Shown: positions 33,908 to 43,590, numbered from the stretch's first letter. The stretch: 64,000 bases of DNA from CPC320 sp002684375 (GCA_965662545.1 CBFIHZ010000011.1:1-64000), one strand, 5' to 3'. Translations and numbers: made by a program. Notes: a model not told the origin generated them from the letters alone.

Positions 33908-35017
33908 ATGGCACGTATTATATCTGTCGATATTTTTATGGTTGATTTGCAGCCCATGGTTCGACGCACCGATGCGATTCAATCGTTTGACAGCCAACAA
34001 ACGCCCTTTGTCCAGATCACGGACAGTGACGGGGTCACGGGGCTTGGGTATAGCTATACGATCGGACAGGGCGGCAGTGCGGTGATGGCCCTTCTGCGCG
34101 ATGATCTGATTGGTCAGTTGATTGGCCAAGACGCCGAGGAAATTGGTCGCATCTGGCGGGATCTGCTGTTTTCGATCCATGCCACAGCGGTGGGTGCGAT
34201 ATCATCTTTGGCTCTGGCGGCGATTGATATTGCGCTGTGGGATCTGCGGTGCAAACGGGCCAAGTTACCGCTGTATAAAATGCTGGGTGGGGCGAAAAGC
34301 TCAGTTGCGATGTACACCACTGAGGGTGGTTGGCTGCATATTGATACCGCTGATCTGGTAGCCGATGCGTTGGCGGCGCAGGCAAAGGGTTTTTCCGGCT
34401 CGAAAGTCAAAATCGGACGGCCACATCTGGCTGAAGACCGTGCACGATTGAAAGCCGTGCGCGATGCTGTTGGGCCCAACTATGAAATTATGGTGGACGC
34501 CAATCAATCGTTTAATCTGGCTGAGGCGAAACGCCGTGCACATATGCTGGAAGAGTTTGACATCGCCTGGTTTGAAGAACCGCTGCCTGCAGATGATGTG
34601 GCGCAACACGCGCTGCTTGCAGCGGGCACGTCCATACCGGTTGCGGTGGGAGAAAGCATGTATTCGGTAAGCCAGTTCAAGGATTACCTCGCCTGTGGTG
34701 GCACCAGCGTGGTGCAGGTTGATGTGGCTCGTATTGGTGGCATTACCCCGTGGATCAAAGTCGCCCATATGGCCGAGGCGCATAATATTTCTGTGTGCCC
34801 GCATTTCTTAATGGAATTACATGTCTCGTTGGTCTGCGCCATTCCCAACGCGCCTTGGTTGGAATATATTCCCCAGCTCGAGAGTGTGACGAACAGCGGC
34901 ATGAAAATTGAGCAAGGCCGCGCTTTTGCCAGCCAACAGCCCGGGATTGGAATAGATTGGGATATGGCGGCGCTTTCATCGGCCTGTGTGAAAGACCTTA
35001 GTGCACGGGCACAATAG
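33908..35017 (+). CDS. Mandelate-racemase-type enolase superfamily protein (sugar-acid dehydratase)
   Basis: This 369-residue protein carries the superfamily residues: KVKIG (KxK base), the metal ligands in IMVDANQSF, FEEPLP and AVGESMYS, and the second-side His in VCPHFLMELH. Such enzymes dehydrate aldonic acids or racemise acids. It begins six bases after the ATPase stop. Since a specific L-fuconate dehydratase is encoded at 37313, this one probably serves a second sugar acid or another step; I cannot name its substrate. Confidence 0.85.
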   Translation: MARIISVDIFMVDLQPMVRRTDAIQSFDSQQTPFVQITDSDGVTGLGYSYTIGQGGSAVMALLRDDLIGQLIGQDAEEIGRIWRDLLFSIHATAVGAISSLALAAIDIALWDLRCKRAKLPLYKMLGGAKSSVAMYTTEGGWLHIDTADLVADALAAQAKGFSGSKVKIGRPHLAEDRARLKAVRDAVGPNYEIMVDANQSFNLAEAKRRAHMLEEFDIAWFEEPLPADDVAQHALLAAGTSIPVAVGESMYSVSQFKDYLACGGTSVVQVDVARIGGITPWIKVAHMAEAHNISVCPHFLMELHVSLVCAIPNAPWLEYIPQLESVTNSGMKIEQGRAFASQQPGIGIDWDMAALSSACVKDLSARAQ

Positions 35018-35026
35018 GAGATTGTG

Positions 35027-35356
35027 ATGCAACGTATGGGAAGTGTGATTGCCCTAAGGGCTGAAAAAATAAATGAATACAAACGTCTTCATGCCGATGC
35101 TTGGCCTGGTGTTCTTGCCAAGATTTCTGAATGCAACATTCGCAATTACTCGATTTTTCTGCGTGAGCCGGAAAATCTTTTGTTCAGTTATTTTGAATAT
35201 CACGGGGCAGATTTCGTGGCAGATGCTGCCAAAATGGCTGCCGATCCCGAAACACAGCGTTGGTGGGATGTCTGCAAGCCTTGCCAGCAACCGCTCGAAC
35301 CTCGTGGAGCGGGCGAATGGTGGGCAGAAATGGAGGAGGTGTTCCACCATGATTGA
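35027..35356 (+). CDS. L-rhamnose/L-fucose mutarotase (RhaM family)
   Basis: This 109-residue small mutarotase interconverts the anomers of a 6-deoxy sugar. Family features are ALRAEKINEYKRLHADAWPG, FSYFEYHGADFVADAAKMAA and TQRWWDVCKPCQQPL. The ATG at 35027 follows AGGAG with a 6-base spacing; a GTG lies three bases earlier. Its presence supports L-fucose or L-rhamnose as pathway sugar. Confidence 0.88.
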   Translation: MQRMGSVIALRAEKINEYKRLHADAWPGVLAKISECNIRNYSIFLREPENLLFSYFEYHGADFVADAAKMAADPETQRWWDVCKPCQQPLEPRGAGEWWAEMEEVFHHD

Positions 35357-36404
35357 GCTCCGCCAAAGCTGGCCTCTGCCAGACCACCCTTTGCCCATCG
35401 TAATTTTCGGGGCCGGGTCAATCGTGACCGATGCCCATATCCCTGCCTATACCGCCTCTGGTTTTGTTATCCAGGGTATCTATGACCCTGATCTGGAAAA
35501 GGCGCAGGCCTTGGCCAAAAAACACGGGTTCGTTGCCTATGCCACAGCGCAAGAAGCCGCTGCGCAGGGTGACGTCATCTTTGATCTGGCCACGCCGCCC
35601 GATGCTCATACCGAAATACTGGCAATCCTGCCCGAGGGGGCCGGGGTGTTGATCCAGAAACCTATGGGCAGTGATCTGGCCGCCGCGACGCACATTCTGG
35701 AAATCTGTCGCAAGCGGTCGCTTAGGGCGGCAGTGAACTTTCAACTTCGGTTTGCGCCGATGATGCTGGCCCTGCGCGATGCCATTGATCGTGGACTGCT
35801 GGGGGAGATCGTTGATTTTGACGCCTGGCTGGCGCTGGATACGCCCTGGCGGCTTTGGAAATTTCTTGAAGGACTGCCACGGGTGGAAATATTGTTGCAC
35901 TCGATTCACTATATGGATTTCATCCGCTCGGTTTTAGGCGATCCTGACGGTGTGCATGCCAAAACATTGGGCCACCCAAGTGGGGCGACCTCAAACACCC
36001 GTACGGCCGCGATTTTGGACTATGGTGAAAGGGTGCGCTGCGCGTTATCCATCAATCATAATCACAGTTTCGGGCGTAAATATCAGGCCTGCGAATTTCG
36101 TATTTGTGGTACAAAGGGTGCTGCCTATCTGCATCTTGGGGTGAACCTTGATTATCCAGCAGGCGAGCCGGATATTCTGGAAATAAACACAAATAAAGGA
36201 TGGGAAACCGTTAGCTTGAGCGGGTCTTGGTTTACCGAAAGCTTTGGCAACCGTATGGCTCAGATTCAAAGATTTGTAACAGGCCAGGACGATGTGCTGG
36301 TCTCTTCGGTTGAAGATGCATGGCATACAATGGCACTGGTTGAGGCGGCTTATGAAAGCAGCGCAGCCCCGGCGACGCCGCTCGCACAGAAACCCCGACT
36401 ATGA
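35349..36404 (+). CDS. Gfo/Idh/MocA-family NAD(P)-dependent dehydrogenase
   Basis: This 351-residue oxidoreductase has an N-terminal Rossmann domain (IVIFGAGSIVTDAHIPAYTA), the family lysine in IQKPMGSDL (usually EKP), and a C-terminal alpha/beta domain with LHSIHYMDFIRSVLGDPDGV. The ATG at 35349 overlaps the mutarotase end by eight bases and has GGAGG upstream. No SDR-type fucose dehydrogenase is visible in the cluster, so this enzyme may oxidise the free sugar to the lactone; that is inference. Confidence 0.85.
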   Translation: MIELRQSWPLPDHPLPIVIFGAGSIVTDAHIPAYTASGFVIQGIYDPDLEKAQALAKKHGFVAYATAQEAAAQGDVIFDLATPPDAHTEILAILPEGAGVLIQKPMGSDLAAATHILEICRKRSLRAAVNFQLRFAPMMLALRDAIDRGLLGEIVDFDAWLALDTPWRLWKFLEGLPRVEILLHSIHYMDFIRSVLGDPDGVHAKTLGHPSGATSNTRTAAILDYGERVRCALSINHNHSFGRKYQACEFRICGTKGAAYLHLGVNLDYPAGEPDILEINTNKGWETVSLSGSWFTESFGNRMAQIQRFVTGQDDVLVSSVEDAWHTMALVEAAYESSAAPATPLAQKPRL

Positions 36405-36470
36405 CCTAAAACCATGGCACGGAGCGGGTGTGAGATACGCTGGCTTCATTCACTTTTAAAGGAAAGACAC

Positions 36471-37316
36471 ATGAAATTACTTCGTTATGGCACGCAAGGG
36501 ATCGAAAAACCCGGTATGATGGCGGCTGATGGCACGATCCGAGATCTGTCTGGTCATATTGAAGATCTTACTGGCGCCGAGTTGTCAGACGCCGGCTTAG
36601 CTCGGTTGCGTGATATTGACGTCAACAGTCTGCCCGTGGTCGAGGGATCTGCACGACTTGGACCCTGTGTCGGCAATGTTGGCAAATTTGTGTGCATCGG
36701 CTTGAATTATGCGGATCATGCCGCTGAAAGCGGTATGGCCCTACCAGAGGAACCGGTGATCTTTTTTAAAGCAACATCGGCCATAATGGGCCCAAATGAT
36801 GACGTTGAAATCCCACGCCATTCGGTAAAAACCGATTGGGAGGTCGAACTGGGCGTGGTAATTGGCAAAGCGGCAAAATACATCCCAGAATCTGAGGCGC
36901 TGGATCATGTGGCTGGCTATTGTGTGATCAATGATCTCAGCGAGCGCGACTTTCAACTGCATCGCTCCGGCCAATGGGTTAAGGGTAAATCTGCTGATAC
37001 CTTCGGACCAATTGGGCCATGGATGGTGACCCGCGACGAGGTGCCCGATCCGCAAAACCTGGCCATGTATCTTGAGGTGAATGGACACAGGTATCAGGAC
37101 GGCTCGACCAAAACGATGCATTTCGACGTCGCAACCATTGTCTCGCATCTGTCACAGTTCATGTCGTTACAACCTGGAGATGTCATTTCAACCGGCACGC
37201 CGCCGGGTGTTGGCATGGGACAAAAGCCGGAAACCTACTTGAAACCCGGGGACGTCATTGAGTTGGAAATTGAAGGGCTGGGCAAGCAGCGCCAGAACGT
37301 CGGAGCAAGTGAATGA
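36471..37316 (+). CDS. FAH-family hydrolase, probable 2,4-diketo-3-deoxy-L-fuconate hydrolase
   Basis: This 281-residue fumarylacetoacetate-hydrolase-fold enzyme shows CIGLNYADHAAESG, metal ligands in DWEVELGVVIGK and INDLSERDFQ, and KGKSADTFGPIGPW and GDVISTGTPPGVGMG. In the non-phosphorylating L-fucose route this family splits 2,4-diketo-3-deoxy-L-fuconate to pyruvate and lactate. The ATG at 36471 follows AAAGGAAAG and is preferred over the longer frame from 36414. It overlaps the fuconate dehydratase gene by four bases. Confidence 0.86.
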   Translation: MKLLRYGTQGIEKPGMMAADGTIRDLSGHIEDLTGAELSDAGLARLRDIDVNSLPVVEGSARLGPCVGNVGKFVCIGLNYADHAAESGMALPEEPVIFFKATSAIMGPNDDVEIPRHSVKTDWEVELGVVIGKAAKYIPESEALDHVAGYCVINDLSERDFQLHRSGQWVKGKSADTFGPIGPWMVTRDEVPDPQNLAMYLEVNGHRYQDGSTKTMHFDVATIVSHLSQFMSLQPGDVISTGTPPGVGMGQKPETYLKPGDVIELEIEGLGKQRQNVGASE

Positions 37317-38611
37317 CCCGTATCACTGGTATTCGAACCCATGACCTGCGGTTTCCAACCTCGGATATGCTGGATGGTTCGGATGCGATGAACCCTGATC
37401 CGGATTACTCTGCGGCCTATGTGATCCTCGAAACCGATGGTGCCTATGAAGGACATGGTCTGACGTTTACGCTTGGGCGCGGTACCGAGATTTGCGTCGC
37501 CGCAATCAAGTCTTTATCAGCTTTGGTTGTTGGGCTCGAACTGGACTGGATTCGCGAAGATATGGGGCGGTTTTGGCGTCTCATTACGGGCGACAGTCAA
37601 TTGCGCTGGGTGGGCCCTGAAAAAGGGGTCATCCATCTTGCCACGGGCGCGTTGGTCAATGCGGTGTGGGATCTATGGGCCAAAGAGGCCGGCAAACCGC
37701 TCTGGCAACTGGTGGCGGATATGTCGCCTGAAGAGATCGTCAAACTGATTGATTTTCGCTATTTGACCGACGCACTGACCCCCGATGATGCGCTTGGTAT
37801 CCTGCGTGCCGCCCAAGCCGGCAAAGCCGGGCGGGTCGCAACACTTAAGGCGCAAGGGTATCCATGTTATACCACTTCTGCCGGTTGGTTGGGCTATCCT
37901 GACGATAAATTGCGTCGGCTGTGTCGCGAGGCAAAGTTGGCGGGATTTAGCCATGTTAAATTTAAGGTGGGCCGTGATCTCGACGACGATATTCGCCGTT
38001 TGACGATTGCCCGTGAAGAACTTGGTGACGATATGCACATTATGATCGACGCCAACCAAGTCTGGGAGGTCGGTCAGGCGATTGATTGGGTCAAAGCCTT
38101 ACAGTTCGCGCGGCCGTTCTTTGTCGAAGAGCCCACCAGCCCGGATGATATTATGGGGCACAAGGCCATTCGCCAAGCAGTTGCGCCGGTTAAGGTCGCG
38201 ACTGGCGAAGTGTGTCAGAACCGGGTCATGTTCAAACAATTTATCAAAGAGGGCGCGCTTGATATCGTTCAAATCGACAGTTGTCGCATGGGTGGGTTCA
38301 ATGAAGTTCTGGCGGTGATGTTGATGGCGACGAAATATGGCCTGCCGGTTTGGCCGCATGCTGGGGGTGTTGGCCTGTGCGAATATGTTCAGCACATGGC
38401 GATGATTGATTATATCGCAATATCTGGCGAAAAAGATGATCGGCGCATCGAATATGTCGATCATCTTCACGAGCATTTCGAAGATCCGTGCATCGTCGAA
38501 AATGGCGCCTACCAAATGCCGACAACTCCCGGCTTCTCAATCCAGATCAAGCCTGCAACCTTTGAAGAATTTGGGTTTAAAGCGGACAGTTCGGGCAATG
38601 CGCAACACTGA
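37313..38611 (+). CDS. L-fuconate dehydratase
   Basis: This 432-residue enolase-superfamily enzyme has the very characteristic N-terminus THDLRFPTSDMLDGSDAMNP followed by DPDYSAAYVIL and GHGLTFTLGRGTE of L-fuconate dehydratases. Catalytic residues are in FKVGRDLDDD (base Lys), MIDANQVWE, FFVEEPTSPDD, VATGEVCQN and VWPHAGGVGL. It converts L-fuconate to 2-keto-3-deoxy-L-fuconate. The ATG overlaps the upstream FAH stop (ATGA). This is the best single marker of the pathway. Confidence 0.93.
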   Translation: MTRITGIRTHDLRFPTSDMLDGSDAMNPDPDYSAAYVILETDGAYEGHGLTFTLGRGTEICVAAIKSLSALVVGLELDWIREDMGRFWRLITGDSQLRWVGPEKGVIHLATGALVNAVWDLWAKEAGKPLWQLVADMSPEEIVKLIDFRYLTDALTPDDALGILRAAQAGKAGRVATLKAQGYPCYTTSAGWLGYPDDKLRRLCREAKLAGFSHVKFKVGRDLDDDIRRLTIAREELGDDMHIMIDANQVWEVGQAIDWVKALQFARPFFVEEPTSPDDIMGHKAIRQAVAPVKVATGEVCQNRVMFKQFIKEGALDIVQIDSCRMGGFNEVLAVMLMATKYGLPVWPHAGGVGLCEYVQHMAMIDYIAISGEKDDRRIEYVDHLHEHFEDPCIVENGAYQMPTTPGFSIQIKPATFEEFGFKADSSGNAQH

Positions 38612-38974
38612 CTGCTGATCTTGCGCGCGGTGTCTGAGCTTGGGCAGGTGCATCCGCCTTGGGGTAAGGCAACTGGCTTTATAATGCCACTGGTTGCGTC
38701 TGCCAATCGACATCTGGGGGCACTTGTTTATTGTCGTTTAGCGGGGTTAACAGCGTAAGCGCGCAGTAGGGCGTCTTTCGCACCGGTGAAATCGGGGAAT
38801 ATCACTGGGTGATTTCGCTGGGCGCTCGACCCAACGCGCCGCGAGGCGCGTGATAGTTTTACTGATTTAGAACTGCGGTCACCCCCTAGACCGCGCCTTG
38901 AAAATAACCGACCATAGGGTTCGCGAATTTAAGCTTAGTTTTTTGAATACGAGATGAATTTGATTGGAGTAGAT
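38612..38974. other. Intergenic region with a terminator-like hairpin
   Basis: No gene is supported. It contains the hairpin at 38834-38851 and the promoter region of the aminotransferase gene, whose ribosome site GGAG is at 38966-38969. Confidence 0.45.
38834..38860 (+). terminator. Terminator-like hairpin behind the fucose cluster
   Basis: ACGCGCC (38834-38840) pairs perfectly with GGCGCGT (38845-38851) around a GCGA tetraloop, followed by GATAGTTTT. The T-run is short and set off by five bases, so termination is likely but not certain. Confidence 0.45.
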
Positions 38975-40348
38975 ATGCTGAACAACGACCATTTGGACCA
39001 GTGGGATCGCGAGAATTTCTTCCATCCCTCGACGCATCTGGCGGAATTTACCCGTGGTGATATGCCCAACCGGATTGTGACGGGTGGTAGCGGGGTGTAT
39101 ATTGAGGACCGTGACGGCCGTCGCTTTCTGGATGCCTTTGCCGGGCTTTATTGTGTCAATGTCGGTTACGGCAGGTCCGAGATTTCCGAGGCGATTGCGG
39201 CACAGGCCAAGGAGTTGGCCTATTACCACTCCTATGTTGGTCACGGAACCGAGGCTTCGATCACGCTGGCCAAAATGATATTGGATCGCGCACCGAAAAA
39301 CATGTCTAAAGTCTATTTTGGCCTGTCTGGTTCTGATGCCAATGAAACCAATATCAAGATGATCTGGTACTATAACAACATTCTGGGACGTCCAGAAAAG
39401 AAAAAGATCATCTCGCGCTGGCGTGGGTATCATGGCTCTGGGTTAATGACCGGTTCGCTGACTGGGTTGGAGTTGTTTCATAAAAAATTTGACCTGCCCC
39501 TTGCGCAGGTGATCCACACCGAGGCACCGTTTTATTATCACCGTAAAGATGCCAGCCTGAGCGAGGAAGACTTCAGCGCTTACTGTGCAGCAGAACTGGA
39601 AAAAACCATTCTGGCGCAAGGTCCCGAGACCGTTGCTGCGTTCATTGGCGAGCCTGTGCTTGGAACCGGTGGTCTGGTGCCGCCGCCTGTTGGCTATTGG
39701 GCGGCTATTCAGGCTGTATTGCACAAATATGATATTTTGCTGATTGCTGATGAGGTAGTGACGGGGTTCGGGCGTCTGGGCAGTATGTTCGGATCGGGGC
39801 ATTACGCAATTGAGCCGGATTTTATTACGATCGCCAAAGGCCTGACTTCGGCTTATGCGCCGTTGTCGGGATCCATCGTGTCGGACAAGGTTTGGAAAGT
39901 GCTTGAGAATGGCACTGATGAATTTGGTCCCATCGGTCACGGTTGGACCTATTCGGCGCATCCGGTCTGTACTGCTGCGGGGGTCGCCAATCTCAAGTTG
40001 ATCGACGAGATGGATTTGGTGGCCAATGCCGGCGCGGTTGGTGCTTATCTTAAGGCAGGCATGCAAGAGGCGCTGGGTGCCCATCCCTATGTGGGCGACA
40101 TACGCGGTGAGGGCATGCTATGCGCGGTCGAATTAACCGCAGACCGCGAGACACGTGCCAATTTTGAACCGGCGGTGAAAGCTGGCCCATCGGTGGTTGC
40201 GGGAATGCTTGAGCGCAATGTGATCGCGCGCGCCATGCCGCAGGGTGATATTATTGGTCTCGCCCCACCGATGTGCCTGACAAGGGCCGAAGCTGACATT
40301 GTTATTGCCGCGACGAAGGGGGCACTAGACGATTTCAATCCCGTCTGA
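38975..40348 (+). CDS. Class III (omega) aminotransferase
   Basis: This 457-residue PLP enzyme starts LDQWDRENFFHPSTHLAEFT, the usual beginning of pyruvate-dependent omega-aminotransferases. The PLP lysine is in FITIAKGLTSAY, the cofactor Asp in LLIADEVVTGFGRLG, and YFGLSGSDANETNIKM is typical. It moves the amino group from a terminal amine such as putrescine, taurine or beta-alanine to pyruvate. The ATG at 38975 has GGAG five bases upstream and is chosen over 38954. No clear operon partners. It could supply a semialdehyde to dehydrogenases elsewhere. Confidence 0.88.
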   Translation: MLNNDHLDQWDRENFFHPSTHLAEFTRGDMPNRIVTGGSGVYIEDRDGRRFLDAFAGLYCVNVGYGRSEISEAIAAQAKELAYYHSYVGHGTEASITLAKMILDRAPKNMSKVYFGLSGSDANETNIKMIWYYNNILGRPEKKKIISRWRGYHGSGLMTGSLTGLELFHKKFDLPLAQVIHTEAPFYYHRKDASLSEEDFSAYCAAELEKTILAQGPETVAAFIGEPVLGTGGLVPPPVGYWAAIQAVLHKYDILLIADEVVTGFGRLGSMFGSGHYAIEPDFITIAKGLTSAYAPLSGSIVSDKVWKVLENGTDEFGPIGHGWTYSAHPVCTAAGVANLKLIDEMDLVANAGAVGAYLKAGMQEALGAHPYVGDIRGEGMLCAVELTADRETRANFEPAVKAGPSVVAGMLERNVIARAMPQGDIIGLAPPMCLTRAEADIVIAATKGALDDFNPV

Positions 40349-40388
40349 CGCCAGCTTTTTTTGGGGGGCTGAACATTCCCGAACTCCG

Positions 40389-40811
40389 TTAAGGGTCTTT
40401 TGGGGCGGGGACGACCTTTGTGGTAAATTCTGCCGGTGATGTGATTTCAATCAACTCGAGATCATCACTATGACGGATTTCGCGGTGGCGTATGCCGGGC
40501 GGCTGCAGCGCGGCAGAGCCGGATCGGAACGTCACCTCACCCTGGCCTTCATATTCGAAGATCACCCAGCCCTGAAGGATATAGATCATCTGAAAGTCAA
40601 GGTCATGGACATGCCAGTCACCCTCGGCATGTTTGCCGGGAACAGCGCGGATCACATTTGCCGCGTAGGCCCCATTGGTTGCGGTGTCGATGCCGAGATT
40701 GCGATACTCAAAAAATGCTCTGAGCCCACCGGAAAACCCGCCATCGACTGTGCCGGTGCCGTCCGAATGGCTGACGGCAAAGGCCTGACCCTTCCAGATT
40801 TCAGACGCCAT
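40389..40811 (-). CDS. Cupin-domain protein
   Basis: This 140-residue single cupin has the first motif in GDWHVHDLDFQMIYILQGWV and a weaker second motif in ALQPPGIRHREIRH, giving His residues for a metal. Many such proteins are small dioxygenases, isomerases or sugar-acid sensors. The start overlaps the stop of the upstream quinone oxidoreductase by one base, so the two are translated together. Function is not assignable. Confidence 0.8.
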   Translation of the reverse strand: MASEIWKGQAFAVSHSDGTGTVDGGFSGGLRAFFEYRNLGIDTATNGAYAANVIRAVPGKHAEGDWHVHDLDFQMIYILQGWVIFEYEGQGEVTFRSGSAALQPPGIRHREIRHSDDLELIEITSPAEFTTKVVPAPKDP

Positions 40812-41797
40812 TATCCTCTTCCCGTGTCGAAAACTGTTGCACCAGTGGTTTTGCGTGCCATCAAGGCTTTAAACGCCTTGGGGACGTCTTTCAACGCATA
40901 GCGCTGGTTGATATCAACCTTGACATGGCCCTCAGCAATCATACGAAACATGTTACTAGAGACTTCGTTCAGGTTTTCCCGGGTATCGATATAGTTAAAG
41001 AGCGTCGGGCGCTGGGCGTAAAGAGACCCGTTTTTGGCCAAATCTGTCATTGTAATATTTTTGATCATGCCGCTAGACTGACCGAATGAGACAAATAGCC
41101 CGAATTTCTCAAGACAGCTTAGCGTGTGGGGGTAGGTGTCTTGACCAATGCTGTCATAGGCGACCGCGACGCCTTTTCCGTCGGTCAATGCGCGGACCTC
41201 TTCGGTGAAATCTGAGCTGTTGTAATTGATGACGTGGGTATAGCCGGCGGCCTTGGCCTGAGCGATTTTTTCATCGCTGCCCACCGTCCCGATCGATTCT
41301 GCTCCGATATGGCGCAGCCATTGGCCAGCAATGAGGCCAACACCGCCCGCGGCTGCGTGAAACAACACCTTTTGGCCGGCTTTTACCTTGAAAGACCGGT
41401 TGAGCAGATATTCCACAGTCATACCCTTGAGCATGGAGGCGGCGGCCACTTCGTCAGAGACATTATCGGGCAGTTTGACAAGTCGGTCTGTTGGCATAAC
41501 CCGCTCTTCGCGGTAGGCGCCGTTTGGCGTGGTATAGGCGACCCTGTCTCCAACTGAAAGTTCGGTCACACCCGCTCCGATCTCGGCCACGATACCGGCC
41601 GCCTCACCACCCGGAATCTGTGGTCCCGCTTCTGGAAACGGATATGTCCCGCTGGTCATATAGACATCGATGTAATTCAGGCCGACCTTGGTTTGGTGAA
41701 CGACAGCTTCCCCCGTCCCGGGTTTCGGCGTTGGGATATCGCGCCAGTCGAGAACTTCGACACCGCCCGGTGTATCTGCACAAATTGCATATGCCAT
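40811..41797 (-). CDS. Quinone oxidoreductase-like zinc-free MDR protein
   Basis: This 328-residue medium-chain reductase of the QorA type contains FPEAGPQIPGGEAAGIVAEI, the NADPH-binding VLFHAAAGGVGLIAGQWLRH, and AYDSIGQDTYPHTLSCLEKF. It lacks the zinc-binding cysteines. It reduces quinones or enals with NADPH. The ATG at 41797 follows GGGAG; the frame extends five codons further to 41812. It forms a two-gene unit with the cupin. Confidence 0.9.
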   Translation of the reverse strand: MAYAICADTPGGVEVLDWRDIPTPKPGTGEAVVHQTKVGLNYIDVYMTSGTYPFPEAGPQIPGGEAAGIVAEIGAGVTELSVGDRVAYTTPNGAYREERVMPTDRLVKLPDNVSDEVAAASMLKGMTVEYLLNRSFKVKAGQKVLFHAAAGGVGLIAGQWLRHIGAESIGTVGSDEKIAQAKAAGYTHVINYNSSDFTEEVRALTDGKGVAVAYDSIGQDTYPHTLSCLEKFGLFVSFGQSSGMIKNITMTDLAKNGSLYAQRPTLFNYIDTRENLNEVSSNMFRMIAEGHVKVDINQRYALKDVPKAFKALMARKTTGATVFDTGRG

Positions 41798-42159
41798 TTT
41801 TTTGTCTCCCAAAGTTTCTGGACATTATGGTATGTTGCGAGATCTAGCGCGGTCAATCGCTGAAACGAGCCCGGTGCCCCGCAAGCTGGTCATACGCAAT
41901 ATCAGCAAGGCTTGAGAAGCTGTTCGATTTTCCCCGATTTAATCACAAATAGATTTACACAGTTCAAAGTTTATTTGGGTGGGTAAACCGCGTGCTTATT
42001 CCGGGCCCGCAGGAAAATCAGGTATTTATTTTCGCCCTTGGCCTGAAATCACTGTCTTCTAGACGTGGACAGACAATGACGACGACGTCAATAACGGTCA
42101 TATAATCAGGGACAGTCTTCCCGGGTCTTACGGGTGCCATACGCTATAGCCGGGGGCGG
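41798..42159. other. Intergenic region without recognised features
   Basis: It separates the quinone oxidoreductase start from the end of the DUF6880-like gene, both on the minus strand. It should hold the oxidoreductase promoter. I see no gene, strong repeat or terminator. Confidence 0.4.
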
Positions 42160-43590
42160 TCAGTGTAGTTTCTTCCAAAATGACGATTTGCGATCGTGGC
42201 CTGCGCGCAGCATCTGCATATAACTGTGGTGGGATAAATTTTGCCCATAGTCGTCAATTTCGCCGTCTGCGGTCGCGCAATCTTTCAAGTGGTCGGCTGC
42301 ATAGGCATAACGCGTCGAGCGGCCTTCTTGCAGAGAACAATCAATCATCGCGCGCCAGAGCAGAACCGCCGCCAAAGGATGTTTTTCCCGCAGTGCCTCG
42401 GCCAACGGGGTTAAAATATGGTAAGCGGCGCCATCCAACTCCTCGGTCCGGGCCTTTACCAGTTCGGCGGCACACCCCAAGTCCGGCCATTCCAGAAAGA
42501 AGGTCAAACCGGTTTCAAGCCGAGAGGCCTGCATCGCAATCGCTTTGGCTTGATCCTCGGCCTCGATATCGTCGAAATCTGGCAGCTGTTTGAGATGCTC
42601 TTTGAGCCGGGTGACATCGAGTGTTTCACAAAAACAGGCCCAGCGGTGGTCTTGAGCCTCATCGAGCCGCCCCAGTGCAAGCAAGCAATCGATATAGGCT
42701 GTATCCCACGCCTCATGCAGGTGTTCTTGGATATCGAGATCTGCGGCGGCAAGCAAATCCAGCGCCGCGTTGGCATCTCCTTGGCTTAACATTAATTGAG
42801 CCACTTCAGCGGCAATGCCCGGGACACGCAGATCGCGGTCTGAATACTGTGCGATATATCCAGCCGTGTCGCCCTGAGCTGTCGCTATTTCTTGCAAGCA
42901 TCGCTTTACCAAACGACGCTTATGGTCACTGCGGCAGGCGTCGTTGGTCCCACGCAAATCGCGCAGAAACAGCAGGGCCGCATGATCATCAGCTTCGGCT
43001 TCATCAGGGGTGTCAAGGTGGCCCTGCACCAAAGTTTTAAGCTGGGCAAAGCCCTCGTCACCCAATGGAACAGCCAGCAGTCCGATGAGGCCGTCGAATT
43101 GCCCGTAGTCATTGTTAAGACAGGCCTCCCAAACGCGCGTGGCCAGCGTATGGGTGTTCAGCGCCGCGCGTGGGGCAATGTCTTGGAACCGTAACAGCGC
43201 GCTGCGAAAGATATCCCCGACCTCGCCCCGGCTGTCATCTACCCGTTCATAGATCGACGGGGCAAGATCAATAAATTGCCAAAGCAGCTCAAAGGCCTCA
43301 GTGGGGTCATCTGACGCAATTTTTTCAAGGATCATTTCTGCTTGGGTGTTGAGATCGCGGATCAGCGCCTTGCGCCGGCGCCAACCCACATAACTTCTGG
43401 ACTTTCGCAGCGTGGTCAGGCGTTTGCGCACCTCGCGTGCAAGCTCTGCACTTCCGAGGTTATGGCTGATTTCGAGCCGCAGACGGCGTTTGATTTCCGC
43501 GCTGCCGGTGCTGACTTCGATTAACAGCTCTGCGAGGCGTTCTGCGCCCAGGGCGGTCAAATTTTCTGAATTTAGGGTTTTCTTTGACAT
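42160..43590 (-). CDS. DUF6880-like protein of unknown function
   Basis: This 476-residue helical protein resembles the DUF6880 family. It starts KKTLNSENLTALGAERLAEL, and then has an Arg/Lys-rich segment (LRKSRSYVGWRRRKALIRDL) and long helical, TPR-like repeats rich in Leu and Ala (for example LLAAADLDIQEHLHEAWDTA). No signal peptide or membrane helix. The ATG at 43590 was chosen; the frame is open to 43686 but that part has low-complexity promoter-like DNA. The function of the family is unknown to me. Confidence 0.78.
   Translation of the reverse strand: MSKKTLNSENLTALGAERLAELLIEVSTGSAEIKRRLRLEISHNLGSAELAREVRKRLTTLRKSRSYVGWRRRKALIRDLNTQAEMILEKIASDDPTEAFELLWQFIDLAPSIYERVDDSRGEVGDIFRSALLRFQDIAPRAALNTHTLATRVWEACLNNDYGQFDGLIGLLAVPLGDEGFAQLKTLVQGHLDTPDEAEADDHAALLFLRDLRGTNDACRSDHKRRLVKRCLQEIATAQGDTAGYIAQYSDRDLRVPGIAAEVAQLMLSQGDANAALDLLAAADLDIQEHLHEAWDTAYIDCLLALGRLDEAQDHRWACFCETLDVTRLKEHLKQLPDFDDIEAEDQAKAIAMQASRLETGLTFFLEWPDLGCAAELVKARTEELDGAAYHILTPLAEALREKHPLAAVLLWRAMIDCSLQEGRSTRYAYAADHLKDCATADGEIDDYGQNLSHHSYMQMLRAGHDRKSSFWKKLH

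Noticed and set aside
35073..35348. Long upstream extension of the Gfo/Idh/MocA frame
   Set aside because: It overlaps the mutarotase gene in another frame; the ATG at 35349 with GGAGG upstream is the sensible start.
42892..43194. Plus-strand frames opposite the DUF6880-like gene
   Set aside because: They are shadows of the long minus-strand gene and show no independent protein features.
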